A DNA stretch of 24,013 nt from NCBI GenBank assembly GCA_964522045.1, contig CAZFSF010000033.1:1-24013 (forward strand), read 5' to 3'. The notes under the pieces were generated by a model. The model was not told the origin of the DNA and made no database searches. It saw only the letters and a program-made list of their open reading frames with translations. The position numbers were made by a program, and so were the translations under genes. Shown one piece after another: positions 1 to 7,634 of this stretch (position 1 is its first letter; the number at the start of each line of letters is the position of its first letter). This DNA is from Desulfacyla sp964522045 (GTDB lineage: Bacteria > Desulfobacterota > DSM-4660 > Desulfatiglandales > Desulfatiglandaceae).

Positions 1-427
1 TAATGCTTGCATGGTCAAGGCGGTCGGCCAATATGTAGTCACCTCTTTGCACAACGGCCGCAATAAAGCCCAGATTAGCCATAAAACCCGTAGAGAAAAT
101 GATAGCAGCCTCCTTGTCCACGAATGCAGCCAACCTTTCTTCAAGGGCGGTATGAATATCGAGACTGCCGTTCAAAAATCTTGAACCTGCACAACCGGTC
201 CCGTATTTTTCTATGGCGTCGATTGCAGCTTTCTTAACCCGCGGGTCGTTTGTGAGTCCAAGGTAACTGTTTGAGCCTAACATCAGGACTTTCTTCCCCT
301 GAATGATTACCTCGGTGTCCTGGCCAGACTCGATCTCACGGAAGTATGGATAAAGGCCTAACCCACGGACGGTCTCCGCGTCTTTGTATCTGATTACCTT
401 ATCAAATATGGAAGTATGCTTGCTCAC
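1..427 (-). CDS. Serine palmitoyltransferase / KBL-type PLP-dependent acyltransferase, N-terminal part (runs off the window)
   Basis: Only the first ~142 residues are in the window; the gene continues beyond position 1 and the PLP lysine is not visible. The reverse-strand translation contains the family hallmarks SNSYLGL, GTGCAGSRFLNGS, H-x-x-LE-x-x-LA-x-F and FSTGFMANLG, typical of the alpha-oxoamine synthases (serine palmitoyltransferase, 2-amino-3-ketobutyrate CoA ligase, BioF). These enzymes condense an amino acid with an acyl-CoA. The opening phrase SIFDKVIRYKDAETVRGLGL is like bacterial serine palmitoyltransferases rather than BioF, but this is a judgement by eye. The start chosen is GTG at 427-425, preceded on the reverse strand by AGGGAG with a short spacer. 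A sphingolipid-type or threonine-degradation role cannot be separated without the rest of the gene. Confidence 0.85.
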   Translation of the reverse strand, partial: MSKHTSIFDKVIRYKDAETVRGLGLYPYFREIESGQDTEVIIQGKKVLMLGSNSYLGLTNDPRVKKAAIDAIEKYGTGCAGSRFLNGSLDIHTALEERLAAFVDKEAAIIFSTGFMANLGFIAAVVQRGDYILADRLDHASI

Positions 428-800
428 AATTCTCCCTGTTATTGTTTTCACTCAGGGGTCTCCATTGTATATTACGAAACCTCTGAAAGACGCCCCTTCT
501 GTCCAATATTTGTGCCTGTCCCGTTAAATTTTTTTTATACTGCAAAAAAAATAAAAAAAGGTCAAACCCTTATTACTCGTTATCCTTTCCTCTGTAAAGC
601 TGTCTTAAAAATATCGCCCAGTGAATATTGTTTTATATTTTAAATGGTTGACGTAAAATGGTCAACAACACAATTTAGGTCTCAGGGATTGCGATATAGG
701 GACCAAACAAGAAAACGTTGGATCCAAGAAGAAGGATATACCCGCCGTGACTGTGTTATCAGGGCAGGGAAAGAGGCGCCATGTTGGTCGAAGATCCCAC

Positions 801-830
801 TTGACAAATGTCTTCCAGCCGGGGTAATAT
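801..830 (+). promoter_or_regulatory. Sigma-70-type promoter, TTGACA-N18-TAATAT
   Basis: The -35 hexamer TTGACA is at 801-806 and the -10 hexamer TAATAT at 825-830, with an 18-base spacer. It points toward the HD-domain gene at 1023 and would give a leader of roughly 190 bases. The -10 element lies inside the left arm of a perfect inverted repeat, which suggests repression by a DNA-binding protein (inference). Confidence 0.55.
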
Positions 831-865
831 CATATATAAATCTTTAAATACCATATATGATATTA
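825..865. repeat. Perfect 13-bp inverted repeat overlapping the -10 box (candidate operator)
   Basis: The left arm TAATATCATATAT (825-837) and right arm ATATATGATATTA (853-865) are exact reverse complements separated by 15 bases. The left arm begins exactly at the -10 hexamer. The overlap with the core promoter favours an operator over a terminator, and no T-tract follows. Confidence 0.5.
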
Positions 866-873
866 AATTATAA

Positions 874-990
874 GTGAAAAACCCATCTCATGCCCTGGCT
901 GTAGGGCGGGCATCTGGTGTGATCGCACTCCTTGAAGGCACCGAAAATGCGCTGCCACTTTTAGAGATCCTAACGAAACTCACTACTTAG
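874..990 (+). CDS. Possible small ORF (38 aa) in the leader of the HD gene
   Basis: A GTG-started frame of 38 codons begins 9 bases after the inverted repeat and ends at TAG 988-990, 32 bases before the annotated start of the HD gene. The peptide is mildly amphipathic and leucine-rich (contains SGVIALLEG and LPLLEILTKL) and looks like protein sequence, but no family is recognised. No Shine-Dalgarno is evident ahead of the GTG. It may be a leader peptide, a remnant of a lost gene, or chance. Confidence 0.2.
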   Translation: MKNPSHALAVGRASGVIALLEGTENALPLLEILTKLTT

Positions 991-1022
991 AGACAACCTT
1001 TAATCAGGATATTAAACACCGT

Positions 1023-1649
1023 GTGGTTACCCGGAAAAAGATGATGAACAGCAAGGCCATCTCTTCTGATCAGGAAAGGCAAATATGGGCAGCGTCCCTC
1101 AAGTATCTTGAACGTGGTCGTCCGGGAGACGTGGAGCATACTCGCAGGGTAGTGGCCTATGGCAAGGCCCTGTTGGCTAAAGAATCAGGAAATCCTCGGG
1201 TCGTTGTACCTGCGCTGATTATCCATGACACCGGATGGAGCAAGGTGAATTTCTCGGACTTCGTTGATGCCCCGGCAGTTGACAAAAAAGACACAGCGAG
1301 CGTCAGACTTCACATGCATCATGGGGCCGACATCGCACGAGAGGTATTAGAAGCAGTTGGCTGGGATCCCTCAGTAACACAACAAATAGCTGATATTATA
1401 GCTGTACATGACGATCCTGAGGAGATTGTGGCTTTACACAATCTTGATGCTACCCTCATCTTTGAAGCGGACTGGTTGGACAAATATGGCGAAGCAAGTC
1501 AGAGGCGATATTCTGAGATTTTTTCAGATAAAGGTAAAATCGAAGAACTGAATCGGTATTTGGAGGAAAATAAATTCCTCTACTTTCGGTCTAAGACCGC
1601 AAAGGAATTGTTGTCTGAAATCAATTACAAACGAAATATGAATCCCTGA
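1023..1649 (+). CDS. HD-domain metal-dependent phosphohydrolase-like protein
   Basis: The 208-residue product has the ordered metal ligands of the HD superfamily: an early His in VEHTRRVVAYGKALL, the HD pair in ALIIHDTGWSK, a further His in MHHGADIAREVL, and a second HD in IIAVHDDPEE followed by EADWLDKYG. HD proteins hydrolyse nucleotides or other phosphoesters; the substrate is not evident here. There is no extra domain and no membrane segment. The frame opens at GTG 1023, but tandem ATG codons at 1041 and 1044 are more natural starts, with GGAAAAAG just upstream serving the second. It is probably transcribed from the promoter at 801-830. Its relation to the downstream CoA-ligase genes is only positional. 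Confidence 0.8.
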   Translation: MVTRKKMMNSKAISSDQERQIWAASLKYLERGRPGDVEHTRRVVAYGKALLAKESGNPRVVVPALIIHDTGWSKVNFSDFVDAPAVDKKDTASVRLHMHHGADIAREVLEAVGWDPSVTQQIADIIAVHDDPEEIVALHNLDATLIFEADWLDKYGEASQRRYSEIFSDKGKIEELNRYLEENKFLYFRSKTAKELLSEINYKRNMNP

Positions 1650-1697
1650 ACAAGACGAGCACCATTCCGGCTCAAGAAATTCGATTTGAACGTGATT

Positions 1698-1814
1698 ATG
1701 AAGCCTGAGAAAGCTGAATTGAAACAAAACCTGGCAACCTTGTTTTACCCTCGGGGCACTGCTATAGTTGGTTTATCACCGTTTTATGCCTTATTGCGGC
1801 AAAGTCCAGCATAG
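1698..1814 (+). pseudogene. Remnant of an ADP-forming acyl-CoA synthetase alpha subunit (N-terminus only)
   Basis: A 38-codon frame starting at ATG 1698 reads LATLFYPRGTAIVGL, closely matching the N-terminal phrase LHDLFNPKSIAIVGL of the intact gene that begins 27 bases after this frame ends. In this family the phrase is the first beta strand and turn of the CoA-binding Rossmann domain. Homology stops right after GL and the frame closes at TAG 1812-1814. The simplest reading is the leftover start of a duplicated or replaced synthetase gene. It is too short to fold on its own. Confidence 0.5.
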
Positions 1815-1840
1815 AAATCTCATTCAAGGACAGTGGAGCT

Positions 1841-3250
1841 ATGGAAAACAAGCAAGATCTGATGGCCCAACTTCATGACCTGTTCAATCCAAAATCAATA
1901 GCTATTGTGGGGCTGCCCAGGGGGATGAAGATGGGGAAGCTTTTTCTCCTCGCCATTCAGGACCAGGGCTATCCCGGCCCTATCTATCCTGTTCACCCGG
2001 AGGCAAAGGAAATTGATGGACTTAAGGTCTATCCTAACGTATCTGCCATCCCCGGTCCGGTGGATCTGGCCATTATTCTTGTTCCCCATCACAGTGCCTT
2101 GCCCGTTGTCAGGGATTGCGCGGCCAAAGGCGTCAAGGGCGCGGTGCTCTTTACTGCCGGGTACAAGGAGACGGGAACCGATGAAGGAAAGGCCCTTGAA
2201 GAGAAACTCGTTTCCATCGCCCGTGGTTCGGGGATGCGGCTCTTCGGTCCCAACTGCATGGGTCTTTATTCCCCTAAGAGCGGTCTCTCCTTTTTCCCTG
2301 AGCTTTCAAAGAAATCGGGACCCGTGGGGTTTATTTCCCACAGTGGTTCACTGGCAAACATCATTGGCCGAATAGGCCCCCAAAAGGGGATATATTTCAG
2401 CAAAGCCGTAAGCCTGGGGAATGAATGCGATTTAACCGCTGCTGATCTGCTTAAATACCTCGGGGAGGATCCGGAGACGGGCGTCATCGGGGCATATCTC
2501 GAAGGCATCAAGAATGGCCCCTCTTTTCTAAAAGCTCTCAAAAATACCGCTAAGAAGAAACCGGTTGTCCTCTGGAAGGTGGGATTGACCCCGGAAGGAA
2601 ATCAGGCCGCGGCCTCTCACACAGGGGCCTTAGGGGGGTCACGAGAGATATGGGACGCCGTTGTTCGGCAGGGAGGTGCGATCCCGGTAAAGGGTTTTGA
2701 CATCCTGTTGGATACGCTGATGGGTTTTTCTTTACTGCCACCAAGGTTAGGGAACCGGATGGCGATACTCTCGGGTCCCGGCGGGCTGGCCGTGGCCGCT
2801 GCAGAGGCCTGTGGAAACGCCGGTCTCAAGTTGGCGGAAATATCCCAGGAAACCCGTTCCACCTTAGCCGAATTCATTCCACCCACAGGCACGAGTCTTC
2901 GAAATCCCATAGACGTGGGACTCTCAGCCTCCCTGGAGATTGAAATCTACACTGGTGCGGCCAATGCCCTGGCAGCAGATCCGGGCGTGGATGCCATACT
3001 GGTGGCGGGTCGGGGAATGACCCCGGAGTCTAATAGACTGTACACTGAAGGCATGATCCAGGCCCAAAGAGAGTCCGGGAAACCTTTTGTTGTTGTTCGT
3101 ATCCCTGGATTTGACGGAGATTTTGTCAAGGGTCTGTGCCAGGCCGGGGTCCCGTTCTTCGAAACCGTGGAAAGGGCCATGACGATCTACGCACAGGTTC
3201 GTCAATACCAGCTCTGGCAGAACCACCTGGCCGTTAAAAGGAGAGCCTGA
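1841..3250 (+). CDS. ADP-forming acyl-CoA synthetase (acetate-CoA ligase) alpha-type subunit, paralogue 1
   Basis: The 469-residue product has the alpha-subunit layout of ADP-forming acetyl-CoA synthetases: an N-terminal CoA-binding Rossmann domain (about 10-135, LFNPKSIAIVGL; GPNCMGL near 135) and two succinyl-CoA-ligase-like flavodoxin domains. The phosphoryl-carrying histidine is seen at residue 260 in AASHTGALGG, close to position 257 known for the archaeal enzyme, and GPGGLAVAAAEA and RNPIDVG mark the third domain. The family makes acid, ATP and CoA from acyl-CoA, ADP and phosphate, but needs an ATP-grasp beta subunit, which is absent here both as a fused domain and as a neighbour. The length is that of a free alpha subunit. 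The next gene starts 6 bases after the stop. Start ATG has GTGGAG upstream. Confidence 0.88.
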   Translation: MENKQDLMAQLHDLFNPKSIAIVGLPRGMKMGKLFLLAIQDQGYPGPIYPVHPEAKEIDGLKVYPNVSAIPGPVDLAIILVPHHSALPVVRDCAAKGVKGAVLFTAGYKETGTDEGKALEEKLVSIARGSGMRLFGPNCMGLYSPKSGLSFFPELSKKSGPVGFISHSGSLANIIGRIGPQKGIYFSKAVSLGNECDLTAADLLKYLGEDPETGVIGAYLEGIKNGPSFLKALKNTAKKKPVVLWKVGLTPEGNQAAASHTGALGGSREIWDAVVRQGGAIPVKGFDILLDTLMGFSLLPPRLGNRMAILSGPGGLAVAAAEACGNAGLKLAEISQETRSTLAEFIPPTGTSLRNPIDVGLSASLEIEIYTGAANALAADPGVDAILVAGRGMTPESNRLYTEGMIQAQRESGKPFVVVRIPGFDGDFVKGLCQAGVPFFETVERAMTIYAQVRQYQLWQNHLAVKRRA

Positions 3251-3256
3251 GAGATC

Positions 3257-4720
3257 GTGGAAATAAAATCCTACCAGGAAATCTTTCTCAATCCAGATTC
3301 TGTAGCAGTGGTCGGCGCCACCGAGAGGCCTGGGGCCTGGGGAGCATTCATCATGGGAGGGCTTCTCTCCCTGAATTACCCGGGCACGATCTATCCCGTA
3401 AACCGGCAGGCCGACCAGGTTTTCGGTATAAACGCCTACAAGGATCTGAGGGATGTGGAAGGGACTGTCGATCTGGCGGTTTTGGCGATCCCTGAGGAAT
3501 CCGTGGAAGTTGCCATAGAGTCCTGCTGTCAGAAGGGGGTCAAAGGGATTACCATTATTACGGCAGGCTTTGGGGAGACATCCGAGCACGGACAAAAAAG
3601 GCAGGAGGCCTTAGCCGATCTCGCTCGCTCTAACGGCATCCGCCTCTTGGGCCCGAACGTGAGCGGCACATTCAACCTGGATGCGGGATTCAATGCCTCG
3701 GCCACACCCGCAGAAAACCTACTTAATACCCCCATTGCCGCTGCGTGCCAGGGAGGCTACGCCTTTTACGACATCCTATCCTCCGGGTGGGCTAAGGGAC
3801 TCGGCGTGGGGAAATTCATCCATACCGGAAATGAGTGTGACCTGACCGTGACGGATTTCTTAGGGTACTTTGGCCAAGACCCGGAAGTAAAATCGATTGT
3901 CATGTATATAGAGACCATCCGCGACGGCGGGCGATTTATGGAGGTCGTCAGCGCAGTAACGAAGATAAAGCCGGTCATTATCTACAAGGCAGGCAGGACG
4001 TCGGGCAGCGCCCGCGCTGCACAAAGCCATACTGGTGCGCTTTCAGGAAAAAAGGAGATCTATCAGGGACTGTTCCATCAGATCGGGATCATCACCTCCC
4101 CAACAATGGAACTCCTGCTCCCGGTTGCCCATGCCCTGATTGAACGCCCTCCCATGAGAGGTCCGAGGGTGGCAATTATTACAGTGGGAGGTTCCTGGGG
4201 AGTCGCCCTTACCGACGCTTTGGAGGAAGCAGGCCTTTCAGTGCCGGAGTTGAGCCCAAAGCTCCAGGAGAGATTACGATCTGCAGGGATGCCACCGAGG
4301 GCCTCCACACGAAACCCGGTCGATTTTGGGGCTTCGGGTCTTTTTCTCTCCTTAGATACACCACTCGCCCTTGGCAGTGAGATCTTAGATTCGGGTGAAG
4401 TGGATGCGCTCGTAGTGCACGGAATAGGGAGACCCGGAATGCATGCTGCGAACACCCCGGATGAATGGAAGATATTCTTAGACATTGAAAAACAGCAGAT
4501 GCAGGGATTGAACAACCTCCAAGGGAAAACTGGCCTCCCCGTTTTGATCGGGAGCCATTACAGCCAGTGGGAAAGCCAGGCAATTTGCGACCTCAATAAG
4601 CAGGGGATACGAATCTACAACAGCCTGTATGAGATCGCCCAACTGCTCGCATTGATGTATGAGTATTGGAGGAAGAGACCGAGGTCGGGAATCCGGAAGT
4701 CTTTGAGGGAGAGGGTCTGA
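3257..4720 (+). CDS. ADP-forming acyl-CoA synthetase alpha-type subunit, divergent paralogue 2
   Basis: This 487-residue product is a tandem paralogue of the upstream gene with the same three-domain order. It has a CoA-binding start (IFLNPDSVAVVGA), GPNVSGTF near 132-139, the active histidine at 258 in AAQSHTGALSGKKEIY, and RNPVDFGASG. It differs where the family normally has a G-x-x-SQSG loop: here the segment reads AAACQGGYAFYDI, so a phosphate- or CoA-loop residue set is altered. It may therefore be a pseudo-subunit or have another substrate. The start is GTG 3257, 6 bases after the upstream stop, with AAGGAGAG (3238-3245) inside the end of the preceding gene; this strongly implies co-transcription. 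No ATP-grasp partner lies next to it. Confidence 0.85.
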   Translation: MEIKSYQEIFLNPDSVAVVGATERPGAWGAFIMGGLLSLNYPGTIYPVNRQADQVFGINAYKDLRDVEGTVDLAVLAIPEESVEVAIESCCQKGVKGITIITAGFGETSEHGQKRQEALADLARSNGIRLLGPNVSGTFNLDAGFNASATPAENLLNTPIAAACQGGYAFYDILSSGWAKGLGVGKFIHTGNECDLTVTDFLGYFGQDPEVKSIVMYIETIRDGGRFMEVVSAVTKIKPVIIYKAGRTSGSARAAQSHTGALSGKKEIYQGLFHQIGIITSPTMELLLPVAHALIERPPMRGPRVAIITVGGSWGVALTDALEEAGLSVPELSPKLQERLRSAGMPPRASTRNPVDFGASGLFLSLDTPLALGSEILDSGEVDALVVHGIGRPGMHAANTPDEWKIFLDIEKQQMQGLNNLQGKTGLPVLIGSHYSQWESQAICDLNKQGIRIYNSLYEIAQLLALMYEYWRKRPRSGIRKSLRERV

Positions 4721-4786
4721 TTACCTCTCGTATGGGGGGGGGATCAACGCATATACTGCCGTAGTGTATGACAAGGAGAGAAATTA

Positions 4787-5101
4787 ATGGTTGGGGTAAA
4801 TGTGTTCACCACAGAGCAGGAAAAGACAACTCCTTTGGGTGTTCAAAAGGTCTCTTCAAACTCGGCAAAACAGCAGGTAGCGGAGGTTAAGGAACTGAAA
4901 CGGACCAGGGATATGGATCGACTGAATGACGCCATCAAACGGTTGCAGGCAGATGTTGATGATGTTTTGCTCATTGCCGGAGGCACCTTTCCGGCTGAAG
5001 ATATTCCCGCTATGGAGGAAATGGGTATTGATAAGGTCTTCAGGGCAGGTTCTCTCACAGAACCTATCGTGGACTATATCAACGACCATGTCGAAGAATA
5101 A
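4787..5101 (+). CDS. Short chimera: tail of acyl-CoA mutase large subunit joined to second half of a B12-binding domain
   Basis: The 104-residue frame has an excellent ribosome site (AAGGAGAG before ATG 4787). Residues 1-54 resemble the C-terminal tail of methylmalonyl-CoA/isobutyryl-CoA mutase large subunits: VGVN-x-F-x-x-E, then a basic helix like LKRTRDMDRLNDAIKRL. Residues 56-104 resemble the second half of the small B12-binding subunit: DDVLLIAGGTFPAEDIP, EMGIDKVF, then IVDYI. The D-x-H-x-x-G motif that supplies the cobalt-ligating histidine is missing, so it should not hold cobalamin in the usual way. The likely origin is an internal deletion joining two adjacent genes. It sits 3 bases before meaB. 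The open frame and good ribosome site mean it may still be made, perhaps as a partner of the GTPase. Confidence 0.65.
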   Translation: MVGVNVFTTEQEKTTPLGVQKVSSNSAKQQVAEVKELKRTRDMDRLNDAIKRLQADVDDVLLIAGGTFPAEDIPAMEEMGIDKVFRAGSLTEPIVDYINDHVEE

Positions 5102-5104
5102 GAG

Positions 5105-6091
5105 ATGAAAAAGAAACTAAGTACCGGTGAGATGGTAAAGGGGTTATTGGCCGGTGATCGCAGAGCAGCCGCCCGGCTGATCACCTTAGTGGAAAATGAG
5201 ATGGACGATCACCATGAGGTGATGAGTCTCGTCTATCCCCATACGGGCAAGGCAATGATCCTCGGGATAACAGGGGCCGGCGGAGCCGGCAAGAGTACAT
5301 TGACCGACCATCTGATTGGGAAATTTCGCAACCAGGGTAAGAAGGTGGGGGTGGTGGTGGTGGATCCGAGCAGTCCCTTTTCGGGCGGGGCATTTCTTGG
5401 AGATCGTATCCGGCTTCAAAGCCATTCCCAGGACGATGGTGTCTACATCCGTAGTATGGCCTCCAGGGGGTATCTTGGTGGCCTCTCTCGCGGCACCTAT
5501 GATGTGATTCGCATTATGGAGGCCATGGGAAATGAGGTTGTCATCGTAGAGACCTTGGGGGCCGGACAGGATGAGATCGATGTGGTACATATCGCCCACA
5601 CATGCTTGGTGGTGGTTACGCCCGGTATGGGTGATGACATTCAGGCCATGAAGGCGGGAATAATGGAGATCGCTGATATCATCGTGCTCAACAAGGCGGA
5701 TCTGGACGGGACAGACAGATCTCTTCGACATCTGCAGGGAGCCTTAACAGCGGGATCTTTTGAGGAAGGAGTATGGATGCCCCGTGTTGTGCCGACCGTT
5801 TCTGCGGCTAATAAACCAGAGGACCTCCATGGTATCGATGAACTTGCCGCAACAATAGCAGAACATCAGGCCTATTTGCGGAAGACCAGGGCAATCGATC
5901 AGGTAAGATATGACAGAGTGGAGCAGGAATTAGGGCTTATCTTCAAGGATGAACTCCAGAAGCTGATTTTCAAGGGTCTCAAAGGTACCGGCAAAAAAAA
6001 GGAATATATCAATAGCATCATTGAACAAAGGAATGATCCCTACTCAGTGGTCGAAGAGGTGCTGAATACTTATCTGCTCCCAGGGGAATGA
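5105..6091 (+). CDS. meaB: MeaB/ArgK-family G3E P-loop GTPase (methylmalonyl-CoA mutase chaperone)
   Basis: The 328-residue product is of normal MeaB length. It has a P-loop GAGGAGKST (Lys63), a VVVDPSSPFSGGAFLGDRIR segment characteristic of the family, a switch region ETLGAGQDE, a VVTPGMGDD phrase, the guanine-specificity motif NKAD, and a helical C-terminal dimerisation arm. MeaB proteins use GTP hydrolysis to load and protect B12-dependent acyl-CoA mutases. The common switch motif is ETVGVGQSE, so this copy is slightly divergent. It follows the chimeric mutase/B12 fragment by 3 bases, and no functional mutase is in view. It must act on a mutase encoded elsewhere, or be a survivor of a degraded mutase operon. 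Confidence 0.9.
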   Translation: MKKKLSTGEMVKGLLAGDRRAAARLITLVENEMDDHHEVMSLVYPHTGKAMILGITGAGGAGKSTLTDHLIGKFRNQGKKVGVVVVDPSSPFSGGAFLGDRIRLQSHSQDDGVYIRSMASRGYLGGLSRGTYDVIRIMEAMGNEVVIVETLGAGQDEIDVVHIAHTCLVVVTPGMGDDIQAMKAGIMEIADIIVLNKADLDGTDRSLRHLQGALTAGSFEEGVWMPRVVPTVSAANKPEDLHGIDELAATIAEHQAYLRKTRAIDQVRYDRVEQELGLIFKDELQKLIFKGLKGTGKKKEYINSIIEQRNDPYSVVEEVLNTYLLPGE

Positions 6092-6277
6092 GATCAAATG
6101 AACAACCAGAATGGTACGGAAACCATCGAAAATAGAGAAAAGGGGCCCTTGAGCTTGAGCCAGGGACACCTCTGAAAAATATAATCGATTTTGTGGTCGC
6201 TACCAACTAAACCGAGACTGCCAGGGCAGTCATTAAGACCAAGGTGTGGGGCTTGTTTTTTTGCGGATGAAGTAAAA

Positions 6278-7468
6278 ATGGGACCTTTGCAGAATGGCCC
6301 TCTTATGAGGATAAAAAAGCTTCAAAAGGCACTGTCAAGCACCAGTGCAGATTCTCTTTTGCTCTCCTACTCCAGGTCCACCCTCTACTACGCGGGAACC
6401 ACTCATCCCGCGATTTTCATCGTCACGCCGGAAGACTACCACCTGCTGGTCATGAGAGGGCTCGACAGGGTGATCGAAGAGACATGCCTCGACACTGACA
6501 GAATCAGTTCCGGCAAGGGCTACAAAGACGCGAAAGAGTGGCTGAAAACACGGAAGATCGAACAAGGTACCCTCGGAATGGAGCTTGATATACTCCCTGC
6601 AACGCAATATTTTCAGGTTTCAGAACTCTTTTCCGAATTTGGCATTATTGACATATCCGGGTTGATCCTTGAGCAACGAAAAACCAAAGACCCTCAAGAA
6701 ATCGAGTACACAAAAGAGGCCTGTCGCATTGTCGATCATGGGCACCAGAGGATACTTAAGGTGCTAAGGGAAGGGGTAACAGAGATAGAACTCTCCTCAG
6801 AAATCGAGGATGCCCACCGAAAAGCGGGCCATGAGGGTCTGTATTTTATCCGGCAGCCCGACTTTTTTATGGGGCTCGGACCTCTTGCCTCCGGTGTCAA
6901 TCTGTCGAAAATTGCAGGTAAGATCCAGTCAATCACCGGAGTCGGTTTAAGCCCTTCCATCCCCATGGGAGCCTCAACAAAGACTATCAAGAAGGGCGAG
7001 ATGATCGTTGTGGATATTCCCACTCACTTTCACGGCTATCATGCGGATCAGAGCCGCACGTATGTTATAGGAAGCCCCCCTGATATTTGCAGGACTATGT
7101 ATATAGGTATGAAAGAGATAGCCGATCGAATTATTGAGATGTTGAGGCCCGGCGTCAGATGCGATGCCCTATATGCGAATGCCCTCACCGTTTCTGAAGA
7201 GCTTGGCATGGGGCCTTATTTCATGCGTCTGGGAACTGAATCAAAAAGAGTTGCTTTTGTCGGCCATGGCCTGGGGCTTGAACTTAACGAGCCGCCTTTG
7301 CTTGGTAACAATAATCACGAGGTCCTTGAGGAGGGGATGATTATAGCCCTCGAACTTGAAATGAGTGCGTCTATTGGCGAGGTGGTGAAGCTGGAAGACA
7401 CCATCTTAATTACCTCTGATGGCGTTGAAGTCTTGACCATAACCCCAAGGGATCTTCATAAGGTTTAA
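6278..7468 (+). CDS. M24 (pita-bread) metallopeptidase family protein, Xaa-Pro aminopeptidase-like
   Basis: About 396 residues with the two-domain plan of prolidases: an N-terminal creatinase-like domain (1-160, TSADSLLLSYSRSTLYYAG) and a C-terminal pita-bread domain. All five metal ligands are visible, counted from the start at 6278: Asp246 and Asp257 (VVDIPTHFHGYHADQSRTY), His330 (VGHGLGLELNEPP), Glu359 (ALELEMS) and Glu373 (KLEDTILI). The family cleaves X-Pro bonds or, in creatinase-like members, other C-N bonds; the substrate is not predictable. The frame is open from a TTG at 6191, but family alignment starts at the ATG at 6278 or 6305; neither has a strong Shine-Dalgarno. It ends facing the amidohydrolase gene. 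Confidence 0.85.
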   Translation: MGPLQNGPLMRIKKLQKALSSTSADSLLLSYSRSTLYYAGTTHPAIFIVTPEDYHLLVMRGLDRVIEETCLDTDRISSGKGYKDAKEWLKTRKIEQGTLGMELDILPATQYFQVSELFSEFGIIDISGLILEQRKTKDPQEIEYTKEACRIVDHGHQRILKVLREGVTEIELSSEIEDAHRKAGHEGLYFIRQPDFFMGLGPLASGVNLSKIAGKIQSITGVGLSPSIPMGASTKTIKKGEMIVVDIPTHFHGYHADQSRTYVIGSPPDICRTMYIGMKEIADRIIEMLRPGVRCDALYANALTVSEELGMGPYFMRLGTESKRVAFVGHGLGLELNEPPLLGNNNHEVLEEGMIIALELEMSASIGEVVKLEDTILITSDGVEVLTITPRDLHKV

Positions 7469-7634
7469 GGTAAAACCTATTTATTACACAAATCAATGAT
7501 CAGGACTAATCAAGGATAAAGGGTTAGGCCTCATTGAGAACCTTCCTTAAATTAGATGGTTACAAAGTTCCCGATAAATTTCTTTGGTAGATGCAGGACA
7601 GCCTTTCACTTCCATGGTACTATCCTTTGTAATC

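Larger units (their letters stand above)
428..1022. other. Long AT-rich intergenic region with promoter and inverted repeats
   Basis: This 595-base stretch separates the divergent PLP-enzyme and HD-domain genes. It contains A/T runs near 531-557, a small inverted repeat GTTGAC/GTCAAC at 647-652 and 661-666, a near-consensus promoter at 801-830, a perfect 13-bp inverted repeat at 825-865, and a possible 38-codon ORF at 874-990. Open frames at 416-643 and 644-847 have no recognisable protein features and no convincing ribosome binding site, so they are not called. Confidence 0.6.

Noticed and set aside
416..847. Two consecutive plus-strand frames of 75 and 67 residues
   Set aside because: AT-rich intergenic sequence, no ribosome sites, low-complexity or biased composition, no recognisable protein pattern.
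2924..3595. 223-residue open frame on the reverse strand
   Set aside because: It lies antisense across the junction of two well-supported CoA-ligase genes and shows no domain or ribosome site.
5186..5731. 181-residue reverse-strand frame
   Set aside because: Antisense to the MeaB GTPase, His-rich composition from reversed codons, no family features.
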